Of a DNA stretch of 42,572 bases, positions 14,479 to 23,662 are shown piece after piece. Each line of letters begins with the position of its first letter. The first letter of the stretch is position 1. Position numbers and translations under genes: made by a program. Below the pieces are notes generated by a model. That model did no database searches and was not told where the DNA came from. It saw only the letters and a program-made list of their open reading frames with translations. The DNA is taken from positions 1-42,572 of the forward strand of contig CABSEG010000016.1 in NCBI GenBank assembly GCA_902476645.1, given 5' to 3'. The stretch comes from an uncultured Lachnospiraceae bacterium (GTDB lineage Bacteria; Bacillota; Clostridia; Lachnospirales; Lachnospiraceae).

Positions 14479-14487
14479 TGCTATAAT
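14479..14487 (+). promoter_or_regulatory. Extended -10 promoter of mutS2
   Basis: TG C TATAAT (14479-14487) is a perfect extended -10, 25 bases before the mutS2 ATG. No good -35 is seen, as is usual for extended -10 promoters. Confidence 0.65.
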
Positions 14488-14512
14488 GTCTCCATTGAGA
14501 AAGGTGGATAGT

Positions 14513-16891
14513 ATGAACCAAAAAGCGTTAAAAACATTAGAATACTATAAGATCATTGACCAGCTCACAGAAGCCGCAGGGTCCGCCCTGGGAAAAGAAG
14601 CCTGTAAGCATTTGCTTCCTTCTGTGCGTCTGGATGAAATAAAAACCTGGCAACAGGAAACCAGCGACGCTCTGTTTCGCATTTATCAAAAGGGGAGCCT
14701 CTCCTTCTCGGGGGCCTACGACGTACGTGGCTCCCTGAAACGCCTGGAAATCGGAAGTATCCTGGGGCTTCAGGAACTTTTAAATCTCTGTAAGCTTCTG
14801 GAAACCTGCGCCAGAGTAAAGGCTTTTTCCAGAAGAGATACGGAAGAATCCAAACGGGATTCTCTGGACGATTTGTTCGACGCTTTACAGCCCCTGACTC
14901 CCCTCTCCACGGAGATTCGCAGATGCATTCTCTCTGAGGATGAGCTAAGCGACGATGCCAGCCCTACCCTGCGCCATATCCGAAGGTCCATGAAACAAAC
15001 CAACGACAAAATCCACAGCCAACTGGCTTCTATGGTCAACGGTTCTGCAAGATCTTACCTGCAGGACGCCGTTGTTACCATGCGCGGTGGGCGCTACTGT
15101 ATTCCAGTTAAAGCGGAATACCGCAGTCAGGTACCGGGTATGATTCACGATCAGTCTTCCACTGGTTCCACCCTGTTTGTGGAGCCTATGGCCGTGGTAA
15201 AGCTGAACAATGATCTGCGGGAACTGGAATTAAAAGAAGAGCGGGAAATTGAAGTCATCCTGTCAGACTTAAGCGCCAAAGCCGGCGAATACCGGGAGGT
15301 TATCCTGGAAGATCTGACGCTTTTGACAAAGCTGGATGTAATCTTTGCCAGGGCCCAGCTCTCCAAATCTTACAATGGCAGCGAACCGGAGTTTAACGAG
15401 GAGGGACGCATTCAGATCAAGAAAGGACGCCATCCCCTGCTGGATAAGAAAACGGTCGTTCCTATTGATATTCAGCTTGGAAAAGACTTTGATCTGTTGG
15501 TGATCACAGGGCCCAATACGGGAGGTAAGACGGTGTCGCTGAAAACAGTAGGCCTGTTTACCCTCATGGGGCAAGCGGGGCTTCATATTCCGGCTTTCGA
15601 CGGCTCTCAACTTTCCGTATTTGACCAGGTGTTTGCGGATATCGGGGATGAACAGAGTATTGAGCAAAGCCTCAGTACCTTTTCCTCCCATATGACCAAT
15701 ATCGTATCGATTTTAAAGCAGGCAGACGCCCGCTCTCTGGTTCTCTTTGATGAGCTGGGGGCGGGTACAGATCCCACTGAAGGCGCGGCTCTGGCCATTT
15801 CCATTCTCTCAAATTTGCACCGAAGGGGCGTGCGCACCATCGCTACCACCCACTACAGCGAGCTAAAGGTCTACGCCCTTTCCACACCGGGAGTGGAAAA
15901 TGGCTCTTGCGAGTTTGATGTGGAGACCTTGCGCCCTACCTATCGTCTGCTGATCGGTATTCCGGGAAAGAGTAACGCTTTTGCCATTTCCTCGAAGCTG
16001 GGACTGCCCTCTGATATTATCGAGGAGGCCAAGACACATCTAAGCGAACAGGATGAGCACTTTGAGGATCTCATCAGCGATCTTCAACACAGCCGCAAAA
16101 CCATCGAACAAGAGCAGGCCAAAATTCAGGAATACAAGCAAGAAATCCAGTCTTTGAAAGAGCGGCTGGAGCAAAAGCAGGAAAAATTGGATTCCAACCG
16201 GGAGTCTATCCTGCGCAAGGCCAATGAGGATGCCCTTAAGATTCTGGAGGAGGCTAAAGCATATGCCGATACCGCCATTAAAAATTTCCATAGGTATGGA
16301 AAGACCAGCGTATCTGCCAGCGATCTGGAGAGGGAGCGCAATAAGCTGCGGGAAAAGATGTCCGGCGTGGAGAAGAATCTCGCACTGAAAGGTGCCAAAA
16401 AGCCGGCAAAGGAAGTCAAACCCAAACAGTTGAAGATCGGAGACAGCGTCAAGGTATTAAGTCTGAATCTGAAGGGAACCGTCAGCACCTTGCCAAATGC
16501 CAGGGGAGACTTATTTGTACAGATGGGGATTCTTCGTTCCCAGGTAAATGTCAAGGATCTGGAGCTTTTGGATGAGCCTTCCATTACAGCCCCGGGCTTT
16601 CAAAAGACTGGCGGTGGAAAGATCAAAATGTCCAAGTCGGCAACTGTGGGCACGGAAATCAATCTGCTTGGCAAAACCGTAGATGAGGCCATCGCAGAGC
16701 TGGATAAGTATCTGGATGACGCTTACCTGGCCCATGTACCTTCTGTGCGCATTGTTCACGGCAAGGGAACCGGAGCACTCAGAAAAGGCGTTCACAATTA
16801 TCTTCGCCGTCATAAATATGTGGCCAACTACCGGCTGGGGGAATTCGGGGAAGGCGATGCGGGCGTTACCATTGTAGAGTTTAAAAAATAA
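14513..16891 (+). CDS. mutS2: MutS2 family endonuclease/ribosome-rescue ATPase
   Basis: 792 residues, the usual family length. It lacks the mismatch-recognition domain I of MutS. The core/clamp helices run to about 300; Walker A GPNTGGKT is near residue 332, Walker B is in SLVLFDELGAGTDPTEGAAL, and the ATP-switch His is in IATTHYSELK. A long coiled coil (about 515-620) leads to a KOW-like stretch and the C-terminal SMR nuclease domain (about 715-792: VRIVHGKGTGALRKGV). Known roles are suppression of recombination and, in B. subtilis, splitting of collided ribosomes. The ATG at 14513 follows AAAGGTGG and begins MNQKALKTLEYYKI, so the upstream in-frame ATG at 14486 is rejected. Confidence 0.95.
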   Translation: MNQKALKTLEYYKIIDQLTEAAGSALGKEACKHLLPSVRLDEIKTWQQETSDALFRIYQKGSLSFSGAYDVRGSLKRLEIGSILGLQELLNLCKLLETCARVKAFSRRDTEESKRDSLDDLFDALQPLTPLSTEIRRCILSEDELSDDASPTLRHIRRSMKQTNDKIHSQLASMVNGSARSYLQDAVVTMRGGRYCIPVKAEYRSQVPGMIHDQSSTGSTLFVEPMAVVKLNNDLRELELKEEREIEVILSDLSAKAGEYREVILEDLTLLTKLDVIFARAQLSKSYNGSEPEFNEEGRIQIKKGRHPLLDKKTVVPIDIQLGKDFDLLVITGPNTGGKTVSLKTVGLFTLMGQAGLHIPAFDGSQLSVFDQVFADIGDEQSIEQSLSTFSSHMTNIVSILKQADARSLVLFDELGAGTDPTEGAALAISILSNLHRRGVRTIATTHYSELKVYALSTPGVENGSCEFDVETLRPTYRLLIGIPGKSNAFAISSKLGLPSDIIEEAKTHLSEQDEHFEDLISDLQHSRKTIEQEQAKIQEYKQEIQSLKERLEQKQEKLDSNRESILRKANEDALKILEEAKAYADTAIKNFHRYGKTSVSASDLERERNKLREKMSGVEKNLALKGAKKPAKEVKPKQLKIGDSVKVLSLNLKGTVSTLPNARGDLFVQMGILRSQVNVKDLELLDEPSITAPGFQKTGGGKIKMSKSATVGTEINLLGKTVDEAIAELDKYLDDAYLAHVPSVRIVHGKGTGALRKGVHNYLRRHKYVANYRLGEFGEGDAGVTIVEFKK

Positions 16892-16903
16892 GGAGACAGA
16901 CGT

Positions 16904-17608
16904 ATGGTTACAAGACAAAAAATTATGATCGTGGATGACGACAATAATATAGCAGAGCTGATATCCCTGTACCTGACAAAGGAGTGCTTTGATACCCGTA
17001 TTGTAAATGATGGGGAGGAAGCCCTTCGGGTATTTGAAACCTTCTCGCCCAACCTGATCCTGCTGGATCTGATGCTGCCTGGTATGGACGGATACCAGGT
17101 ATGCCGGGAGATTCGGCAGCGCTCCTCGGTGCCCATCATCATGCTCTCTGCCAAGGGAGAAATTTTTGATAAGGTACTGGGGCTGGAGCTTGGTGCCGAC
17201 GACTACATGATTAAACCTTTTGATTCCAAGGAACTGGTGGCCAGGGTAAAGGCCGTGCTGCGCCGTTTCCAGCCGGATAAGACAGCCAGTCCCAAGACGG
17301 ACAGTAAGGTGGTAGAATACCCAGATCTGATCGTAAATCAGACGAATTATTCTGTGGTTTACCGGGGAGAAACGGTGGATATGCCTCCTAAGGAGCTGGA
17401 GCTGTTATATTTCCTTGCCTCCTCACCTAACCAGGTTTTTACCAGAGAGCAGCTGTTAGATCACATCTGGGGATATGAGTACATCGGGGATACCCGTACG
17501 GTGGATGTACATATCAAGCGTCTGAGAGAAAAAATCAAAGATCACGAAAGCTGGAGCCTCTCAACAGTCTGGGGCATTGGTTATAAATTTGAGGTGAAGA
17601 ATCAATGA
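16904..17608 (+). CDS. OmpR/PhoB-family response regulator
   Basis: 234 residues. The receiver domain (1-120) has the acidic pair in IMIVDDDNN, phospho-acceptor Asp55 in LILLDLMLPGMDG and the conserved Lys104 in YMIKPFD. The OmpR-type winged helix (about 135-232) has PPKELELLYFLASSPNQVFT, DHIWGYEYIGDTRTVDVHIK and WGIGYKF. It starts 12 bases after mutS2 behind an AAGGAGA site, so it may be partly co-transcribed with mutS2, and overlaps the kinase gene by four bases. Nearby Pho-box-like repeats upstream of the htrA-like gene are a possible target. Confidence 0.93.
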   Translation: MVTRQKIMIVDDDNNIAELISLYLTKECFDTRIVNDGEEALRVFETFSPNLILLDLMLPGMDGYQVCREIRQRSSVPIIMLSAKGEIFDKVLGLELGADDYMIKPFDSKELVARVKAVLRRFQPDKTASPKTDSKVVEYPDLIVNQTNYSVVYRGETVDMPPKELELLYFLASSPNQVFTREQLLDHIWGYEYIGDTRTVDVHIKRLREKIKDHESWSLSTVWGIGYKFEVKNQ

Positions 17609-19038
17609 GAAAGACCTTGTATTTAAAGTTCGTGATCGTCTATCTCTGTTTCGGCATCTTGAGCTTTACTGCTGTCTCCGTGGTCACCTCCGGACTGATC
17701 GAAAATCACCTGATCAAGTCTGAGACTGAATCCATGTACCGGGAGGCCAACTCCATCGCTGCGGGAAGACTTGTGCAGTCCTATGAACAGACAGAGTCTC
17801 TATATGAAGTGTACGCTTACCTTTCCGCCTTGAGTTCCTACCATTCCATGGAAATCTGGCTGATGGATCCTATGGGCAAAATCTTAGTAAATACCAGCGA
17901 AGACTTCTCATCCAGAGACCTGGGGACAATTGAGAACTTTGATCTGACGGAACTGACAGGGACTTATTATCAGCGTGGAAATTTCTTTGGACATTTTTCC
18001 ACAGAAGTACTAAGCGTGGTAGCGCCCATCACTTCCAACTATGATACCCAAGGATATATAGCCATTCACCATGAGATTGCGAACCTGAAAGCAGAGGCAA
18101 ATTCCCTGCTAAATATTTCTTACCTTTCGCTGATTATTCTGTTTCTGCTTTCCTTATTGCTGCTTTTCGCCTTTACCTGCATGGTGTATCTTCCATTAAA
18201 AAAGATCATCTATGCAGCTAACGAGTATGCGGCAGGTAATCTAAATTATAAACTGCCTGTGGAAAATAATGATGAGATGGGCTATCTGGCTGCTTCCATG
18301 AACTATATGGCCGGGGAGATTAATAAGGCGGGGGAATACCAGAGGAAATTTGTCTCCAATATCTCCCATGATTTTCGTTCTCCTCTCACTTCCATCAAGG
18401 GATATGTGGAGGCCATGCTGGATGGAACCATTCCTCCGGAAATGCAAGAGAGATACCTGAACATTGTGCTCTCAGAGACAGAGCGGCTAAATAAGCTCAC
18501 CAGAGGACTTTTAACTTTAAATACCTTTGACGATAAAGGCATGTATCTGGAAATCACAGATTTTGATATTAACAAGGTGATCCGGGATACCTCCGCCACC
18601 TTTGAGGGGATCTGCCAAACAAAGGAGATTTCGATCCAGCTTACCCTGGAGGGGCCCTCCCTGTATGTTAAAGCAGATATGGGAAAGATTCAGCAAGTTC
18701 TGTATAACCTGATAGACAATGCCATCAAGTTCAGCAATCCCTCCTCCTATATCTACATTGATACGACGGAAAAGCATGGCAAGGTTTTTGTGTCCGTGAA
18801 GGATACCGGCGAGGGGATTCCAAAGGAAAGCATTCAGAAAATCTGGGAACGCTTCTACAAGACAGACCCCTCCAGGGGCAAGGATAAAAAGGGCACCGGT
18901 CTGGGACTGGCCATCGTCAAGGAAATTATTCAGGCTCATAACGAAAATATCAATGTGGTCAGCACCGAAGGCGTGGGCACGGAGTTTACCTTTTCTCTGC
19001 AAAAATCCAAATATTCCGGTGAGATCACAGAGGATTGA
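17605..19038 (+). CDS. Membrane sensor histidine kinase
   Basis: 477 residues. Two membrane segments (about 8-30 and 170-195) enclose an extracytoplasmic sensor loop of about 140 residues. A HAMP domain follows (about 193-245: LPLKKIIYAANEYAAGNLNY), then HisKA with phospho-acceptor His255 in SNISHDFRSPLTSIKGY, and the ATPase domain with NLIDNAIKFS, DTGEGIPKES and KGTGLGLAIVKEI. It is the cognate kinase of the regulator just upstream, joined by an ATGA overlap. The ligand cannot be told. It resembles PhoR/YycG-type kinases but has no PAS domain that I can see. Confidence 0.93.
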   Translation: MRKTLYLKFVIVYLCFGILSFTAVSVVTSGLIENHLIKSETESMYREANSIAAGRLVQSYEQTESLYEVYAYLSALSSYHSMEIWLMDPMGKILVNTSEDFSSRDLGTIENFDLTELTGTYYQRGNFFGHFSTEVLSVVAPITSNYDTQGYIAIHHEIANLKAEANSLLNISYLSLIILFLLSLLLLFAFTCMVYLPLKKIIYAANEYAAGNLNYKLPVENNDEMGYLAASMNYMAGEINKAGEYQRKFVSNISHDFRSPLTSIKGYVEAMLDGTIPPEMQERYLNIVLSETERLNKLTRGLLTLNTFDDKGMYLEITDFDINKVIRDTSATFEGICQTKEISIQLTLEGPSLYVKADMGKIQQVLYNLIDNAIKFSNPSSYIYIDTTEKHGKVFVSVKDTGEGIPKESIQKIWERFYKTDPSRGKDKKGTGLGLAIVKEIIQAHNENINVVSTEGVGTEFTFSLQKSKYSGEITED

Positions 19039-19060
19039 GTCCTCCATTCTTGTAAAAACA

Positions 19061-19107
19061 GCCAGGAAAAGGCACCTTTACATGTGCCCGGTTCCTGGCA
19101 GTTTTTT
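19061..19107. terminator. Shared terminator between kinase gene and trmL
   Basis: GCCAGGAA and GGCAC (19061-19075) pair with GTGCC and TTCCTGGC (19084-19099) and are followed by TTTTTT on the plus strand; the left side has AAAAACA. It serves the convergent kinase and trmL genes. The trmL stop (19106-19108) lies in the T-run. Confidence 0.85.
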
Positions 19108-19606
19108 ATTTCCACTCATACTTGGTAAGATGTCCCTCCAACTGCATATGGTCAAACTGATTCTGTCTGAGCGCCTCATATAGCACGATGGCCACGGAGT
19201 TGCTCAGATTCAGGGACCGGATGTCTCCGATCATGGGAATCCGCACGGCCCGCTCCTGGTTTTTTACCAGGATTTCCTCCGGAATCCCCGCGCTTTCCTT
19301 TCCAAACATCAGGTAACAATCTGGTTCGTAGGATACTTCCGTGTAAATCTTTTTTCCTTTTGTGGTGGCCATATAGATCTTGGCATTTGGATTTTTTTCC
19401 AGAAAGTCTTCATAGTTTATGTACGTGGTCACGTCCAGATCCTTCCAGTAATCCATTCCCGCCCGTTTGATGGCCTTTTCATTCAGCCGAAATCCCAGAG
19501 GCTCGATCAGATGCAGCCTGGTTCCCGTGGCTACGCAGGTTCTCCCGATGTTTCCCGTATTGGACGGTATCTCCGGTTCCAGCAGTACGATATTAAGCTT
19601 TGCCAT
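19106..19606 (-). CDS. trmL: tRNA (cytidine/uridine-2'-O-)-methyltransferase TrmL
   Basis: 166 residues, the normal size for the minimal SPOUT enzyme. Landmarks are LNIVLLEPEIPSNTGNIGRT at the N-terminus, LIEPLGFRL, YLMFGKESAGIPEEIL and the C-terminal knot IPMIGDIRSLNLSNSVAIVL. It methylates the ribose of the wobble base (position 34) in tRNA-Leu. The start at 19606 makes a TAATG overlap with the aminotransferase stop and follows AAAGGGGAG; the longer frame upstream runs inside the aminotransferase gene. It is the last gene of a four-gene operon. Confidence 0.93.
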   Translation of the reverse strand: MAKLNIVLLEPEIPSNTGNIGRTCVATGTRLHLIEPLGFRLNEKAIKRAGMDYWKDLDVTTYINYEDFLEKNPNAKIYMATTKGKKIYTEVSYEPDCYLMFGKESAGIPEEILVKNQERAVRIPMIGDIRSLNLSNSVAIVLYEALRQNQFDHMQLEGHLTKYEWK

Positions 19607-20781
19607 TACTTTTTCTCCCCTTTCTGTCGTTTTACGAAATTCCCCAGTCTGCCGAGAGCCACCTTGAGATCTTCCAGGGAATAGGCATAGGAAATTCGCA
19701 GATACCCCTCCCCGCAATTTCCAAAAGCCGACCCCGGCACCACAGCCACTCTCTCTTCCTCTAAAAGTCTGGTGGCAAACTCCTCGGAGGTCATGCCAAA
19801 CTCTTTGATGCAGGGAAACACGTAAAAAGCTCCGCGGGGCTCAAAACAGGGCAGCCCCATCTCGCGAAAAGCGTGCATCAGATACCTTCTTCGCCCATCG
19901 TATGCCTGACGCATCTCTTCAATATCCTGATCCCCGTTCTTTAAAGCCTCCACAGCCGCATACTGACTGGTGGTGGGCGCACACATGATGGCAAACTGGT
20001 GTACCTTTGTCATCTGAGCGATGACTTCCTCCGGTCCGCAGGCATAGCCCAGTCTCCATCCCGTCATAGCAAAGGATTTGGAAAAGCCGTTCATGGTGAT
20101 GGTGCGCTCCTTCATGCCCGGAATACTTGCAATGGACACATGTCTGGAATCTCCATAAGTCAGTTCCGAGTAAATCTCGTCAGAAAGCACATACAGATCC
20201 CTCTCGATAATCACTTCCGCGATGGCTTCCAGATCTTCCTTTCCCATCACCGCCCCTGTTGGGTTGTTGGGGAAGGGGAGCACGAGCAGCTTTGTCTTAT
20301 CCGTAACGGCCTCCTTAAGCTCCTGCCTGGTGAGACGAAACTGATTTTCCTCCTTCAGTCCGATGATCTTTGGCACTCCGTCCGCCAGCACGCAGCAGGG
20401 CAGATAGGAGACGAAACTGGGCTGGGGAATCAGCACTTCATCCCCCGGGTCCAGCATCACCCTCATGGCCAAGTCAATGGCCTCGCTGCCTCCTACCGTG
20501 ATCAGCGTCTCCCGGACGGGATCGTAATTCAATCCGCACTTTCTGTGCAGATAACGGCAAACCTCTTCTCTCAATTCTTTCAGTCCGGAGTTGGACGTGT
20601 AGAAGGTTCTCCCCTTTTCCAGGCTGTAGATTCCCTCATCCCGGATATGCCAGGGTGTGTCAAAGTCCGGCTCTCCCACGCCCAGAGATATCACATCATC
20701 CATTTCGCTTACAATGTCAAAAAACTTTCGAATTCCCGATGGCTCAATCTGCGCCACCTTCTCGGATATGATCTTTTTCAA
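19606..20781 (-). CDS. PLP-dependent class I/II aminotransferase, AlaT-like
   Basis: 391 residues of fold type I. Lys235 in NGFSKSFAMTGWRLGY is the PLP Schiff-base lysine; also visible are GVGEPDFDTPWHIRDEG at the N-terminus, NPTGAVMGKEDLEAIAE, VLSDEIYSELTYG, and the substrate Arg in EGYLRISYAYSLEDL. Such enzymes act on alanine, aspartate or related amino acids. An Lrp/AsnC regulator gene immediately upstream (4-base overlap) reproduces the AlaR-AlaT pair of B. subtilis, so alanine aminotransferase is the best guess; the exact substrate is inferred. Confidence 0.88.
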   Translation of the reverse strand: MKKIISEKVAQIEPSGIRKFFDIVSEMDDVISLGVGEPDFDTPWHIRDEGIYSLEKGRTFYTSNSGLKELREEVCRYLHRKCGLNYDPVRETLITVGGSEAIDLAMRVMLDPGDEVLIPQPSFVSYLPCCVLADGVPKIIGLKEENQFRLTRQELKEAVTDKTKLLVLPFPNNPTGAVMGKEDLEAIAEVIIERDLYVLSDEIYSELTYGDSRHVSIASIPGMKERTITMNGFSKSFAMTGWRLGYACGPEEVIAQMTKVHQFAIMCAPTTSQYAAVEALKNGDQDIEEMRQAYDGRRRYLMHAFREMGLPCFEPRGAFYVFPCIKEFGMTSEEFATRLLEEERVAVVPGSAFGNCGEGYLRISYAYSLEDLKVALGRLGNFVKRQKGEKK

Positions 20782-21260
20782 GGCGTCACCAGCATCCTTT
20801 CATCTTTGTTTTTGCGCGCAAATATGGTTCCATGATCCTTATACTTCTTCAGAATAAAATGAGTGGCCGTACTTAGCACCGTATCCAGAGTGGAAAGCTT
20901 ATCCGACACAAAACCGGAGACTTCCTTCAAGGTCTTTCCCTCCAGGATCACCATCAGATCATAGGCTCCGGAAATCAAATATACGGACCGAACCTCAGGA
21001 TAATTATAGATACGCTCTGCAATCGAGTCAAAGCCCTGCCCTCTCTGGGGCGTCACCCGAACCTCGATTAAAGCCGTCACCTTCTCACGGGAGGTTTTAT
21101 CCCAGTCAATCAATGTGTGATACCCGCAAATGATTTTCTCCTCTTCCATACTGGCGACCTCATTCGCTATGGTTGCCTCATCGGAGCCCAGCAAAATTGC
21201 CAGTTCCTTTAAATCAATACGGCTGTTTTTTTCTAAAAATGTTAATATCTGCTCTCTCAT
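20778..21260 (-). CDS. Lrp/AsnC-family transcriptional regulator
   Basis: 160 residues. The N-terminal winged helix (about 1-60) reads REQILTFLEKNSRIDLKELA then ILLGSDEATIANEVASMEEE, and the C-terminal RAM domain (about 65-145) has KVTALIEVRVTPQRG and VRSVYLISGAYDLMVILEGK, the amino-acid-sensing sheet. The start at 21260 is chosen because it makes an ATGA overlap with the AIR-synthase-like gene and has GGAGG seven bases upstream; an ATG at 21272 lies too close to its ribosome site. It overlaps the aminotransferase by four bases and likely controls the operon in response to an amino acid. Confidence 0.9.
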   Translation of the reverse strand: MREQILTFLEKNSRIDLKELAILLGSDEATIANEVASMEEEKIICGYHTLIDWDKTSREKVTALIEVRVTPQRGQGFDSIAERIYNYPEVRSVYLISGAYDLMVILEGKTLKEVSGFVSDKLSTLDTVLSTATHFILKKYKDHGTIFARKNKDERMLVTP

Positions 21261-21802
21261 AATGGCCTCCATCCTTCCTGATATACTCGATATAACTCCT
21301 CTCTCTGGGGCCTGTCCAGGTAACGGACATGCTCTTGGTTATGGAGCAGCCTGTCGTTTCCGTCTGTGGTTCGACCAATCCAGGCAGCAGGCACCTTTGC
21401 CCTTTCCAGTCTGTCTGTCAGGGCCAGCCCATCCCGGGCAGCCAAAAGCAGGCTTCCGCCGGAAAGCATGTTGTAAGGATTCAGATCCAACAACTCACAG
21501 ATCTCTATAATTTCCTGCCGGACGGGTATCTTTCTAAGATCCACTTCCAAACCACATCCCAGCTCTTCTGCCATCCGCCAGAGAGCAGTGAAAATCCCTC
21601 CTTCGGCCAGTGGCCATATCATATCGGCGCCTGCCCTCCTGCAAACCTCCCGATCCTTCTCACATTCATGCACCAGGTGAGAAAACGCCTCCACGGTGTC
21701 CACCAGGGCTTTGGGAAAATGACCACACAGTTTTTCCCGATAATCCCGCTCCAGAATTGCCGCCCCCTCTATGGCTATCCATCTTGTCACAATCAGATCC
21801 AT
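21257..21802 (-). CDS. AIR-synthase (PurM/HypE-like) C-terminal half protein
   Basis: 181 residues. ADMIWPLAEGGIFTALWRMA, ELGCGLEVDLRKIPVRQEII and DLNPYNMLSGGSLLLAARDG match the C-terminal domain of the AIR synthase-related family (PurM, HypE, ThiL relatives). The N-terminal ATP-binding domain of about 150 residues is missing. There is no room for it upstream, because a good promoter lies only 40-68 bases before the start, so the gene is a genuine half protein rather than a local frameshift. Whether it still binds a phosphorylated ligand is unknown. It leads an operon with an Lrp regulator, an aminotransferase and trmL. Confidence 0.72.
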   Translation of the reverse strand: MDLIVTRWIAIEGAAILERDYREKLCGHFPKALVDTVEAFSHLVHECEKDREVCRRAGADMIWPLAEGGIFTALWRMAEELGCGLEVDLRKIPVRQEIIEICELLDLNPYNMLSGGSLLLAARDGLALTDRLERAKVPAAWIGRTTDGNDRLLHNQEHVRYLDRPQREELYRVYQEGWRPL

Positions 21803-21841
21803 TCCCTGCCTCTCCTCTCTCTCGAATGTCCGATATTCCTC

Positions 21842-21870
21842 ATTATACTAGTCTCTGGATGAATGTACAA
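21842..21870 (-). promoter_or_regulatory. Sigma-A promoter of the AIR-like/lrp/aminotransferase/trmL operon
   Basis: On the minus strand TTGTAC (21865-21870), a 17-base spacer and a perfect TATAAT (21842-21847) lie 40 bases before the first gene. Confidence 0.75.
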
Positions 21871-21890
21871 GCCATAAGAACGCTCTCCGC

Positions 21891-21932
21891 AAAAGACGGC
21901 GGGTATGCCCGCCAAGGTGGCACATCCGCCGT
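21891..21932 (-). terminator. Terminator after the VanW-family gene
   Basis: ACGGCGG and CCGCCGT (21895-21901 and 21926-21932) close a hairpin with inner ATGCC/GGCAC pairing, followed on the minus strand by TTTT. It separates the VanW gene from the next operon, whose promoter starts about 20 bases on. Confidence 0.7.
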
Positions 21933-21942
21933 TTCGCTATCT

Positions 21943-23625
21943 TTATTGAATCTCCTGGACATCCTGTGTGGGAGCTTCAATCTCTCCCTCTGACTTGTCC
22001 GCCTTTTCCTCCTCTTTTTTAGATTCTTCCTTCTTTTCCTCTTTCTGCTCCTCCGTCTGGGGCGCTTCGGTTTGCTGTGGCTCGCTCTCCTGCGTCTCTG
22101 GCTGCTGGCTTTCGCTTTCTGTCTGAGTCGACTCACTCTGGGTGGTCTCTGAGGACGTGGTTTCCGACTGACCGGTCTCGGAACCGGAGGCCGGCTGGGA
22201 GGATACGCCTCCCGCAATGATGGATTGAACCGCATTCAAATCGTTTGCCGCAATGGCATTCTGGATTGCCGCCACCACATTGGGGTCCGAAGACTGGATA
22301 CCCACATCATAGGAAGGCGGAGATGCCTGATAAGAGCTGGAATTTACCTGAGTCTTAGTGGTTTCCCCGTTTTCGGTAACCACCTTCCAGAGCACCGCCG
22401 TCAGTCCCTGATGCGCGCTCTGCGTCTGGGCCAGATACCCCACGCTGGCGTCTGATCTGGCATTGAGCTGTACCCCCTCCGGGTTGGTGGTACTGGTAGT
22501 CTCACTGACATATTCCACCACCCGGTCCGCAGGACGGGTCTCCTCCCCATAGATGGTGAAGGTCAGCTCTCCGCCATAAGCATATCCTTCTATATAGATA
22601 GGTGCGTCTGTATTGTTGGCAAACTGCAAATCCATCAACCCCTCCGCAATAGCCGCGTCCTTAGATGGATCCACATAGGTGACGATCATGGTATGGTTGT
22701 GCCGCTCCAAAATCTCCAGTTCTGCTTTCAGCAGGGCATTATAAAGAGTTGTGGACACCTGGCAGATACCGCCTCCATAGGAATCCACCACTTTACCGCT
22801 CTCATAAGAAGGGGCCGGCAGATAGCCGTTTTCTTCATTAAAAGGAATCACCGCCTGGGTTACGGAGAAAGAATCTCCCGGATAAAGCACATGGCCGTTT
22901 AACTTCTGTGCTCCCACTTCCACATTTTGATTTCTGGCTGCCGTGGAACCGTAATAAGTGGTGGCTGTCCCCAGCACATCCTGCACCTTATTCAGCTCTT
23001 CCTCTGTTCCTCTGGGCTGAACGGTTTCTGCGACCAACTCTACGCTGCCGCTTTCCCCGTCCCACTGATCCATATAGTCTTGAATCGCCTTAGCGGACTG
23101 TTCCGCATTGATGGTAACCCCCACCTCGCCCGGAACGATCTCAAAATATCCGTTCTCTCTGGTCAGACTTCCATCTTTGGCTTCTCTGTTTAAGGTACCG
23201 CATTCGTTTTCCACATAAGACTGAATCTGTCCCTGATCCGCTGAAAAGTTCAGGTCATATACCTTGGGTTCATGTTCCAGATCCTTATTATCCATATAGC
23301 GTTTCACAATATTCCCGGACTTTCCAAGGCCTACGGCTTCCTCCACCACTTCTTCATTCTCCCAGGTAAGCCCCAGATCCCCGGCTGTGGCTGAAACAGA
23401 GGCATCTTCCACCTTCAGCGTGATGGTCTTGCTCCCCAGCTGTTGCACCTTCTCTTCCACCGCCGCCTTTGCCTCTTCTGCCGTCATACCGGATACATCC
23501 ACATCGCTGATGTAAACGCCATCATGAATCGTATCCGCCTCTTCTGCCTTTACCGCCGCCCCTGCCCCTAAAGACAGGATCACGGCTCCCATAAACGCTG
23601 ACAACACCTGCATTTTTTTCTTCAT
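21943..23625 (-). CDS. Secreted VanW-family protein with PG-binding-like N-terminal domain
   Basis: 560 residues. A signal peptide (about 1-27) is followed by a repeat-like domain (about 35-200: GVYISDVDVSGMTAEEAKAA, later YFEIVPGEVGVTINAEQSAK) of the YoaR/putative peptidoglycan-binding type. The VanW domain (about 220-365) has YYGSTAARNQNVEVGAQKLN, SYGGGICQVSTTLYNALLKA and RHNHTMIVTYVDPSKDAAIA. The last 90 residues are a Ser/Thr/Gln/Glu/Lys-rich disordered tail without a sorting signal. VanW proteins sit at the cell surface and their biochemical role is unknown; single VanW genes outside van clusters do not imply vancomycin resistance. GAGGGG precedes the ATG. Confidence 0.88.
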   Translation of the reverse strand: MKKKMQVLSAFMGAVILSLGAGAAVKAEEADTIHDGVYISDVDVSGMTAEEAKAAVEEKVQQLGSKTITLKVEDASVSATAGDLGLTWENEEVVEEAVGLGKSGNIVKRYMDNKDLEHEPKVYDLNFSADQGQIQSYVENECGTLNREAKDGSLTRENGYFEIVPGEVGVTINAEQSAKAIQDYMDQWDGESGSVELVAETVQPRGTEEELNKVQDVLGTATTYYGSTAARNQNVEVGAQKLNGHVLYPGDSFSVTQAVIPFNEENGYLPAPSYESGKVVDSYGGGICQVSTTLYNALLKAELEILERHNHTMIVTYVDPSKDAAIAEGLMDLQFANNTDAPIYIEGYAYGGELTFTIYGEETRPADRVVEYVSETTSTTNPEGVQLNARSDASVGYLAQTQSAHQGLTAVLWKVVTENGETTKTQVNSSSYQASPPSYDVGIQSSDPNVVAAIQNAIAANDLNAVQSIIAGGVSSQPASGSETGQSETTSSETTQSESTQTESESQQPETQESEPQQTEAPQTEEQKEEKKEESKKEEEKADKSEGEIEAPTQDVQEIQ

Positions 23626-23662
23626 ACGAATCCCCTCATTCTAAAATAAAAAAAACACTTCT

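Noticed and set aside
19999..20835. 278-codon rightward open frame
   Set aside because: It is antisense to the aminotransferase and regulator genes and has no recognisable domain.
21943..23625. Vancomycin resistance locus suggested by VanW
   Set aside because: No vanS/R/H/A/X genes lie nearby, and lone VanW proteins are common surface proteins of Clostridia.
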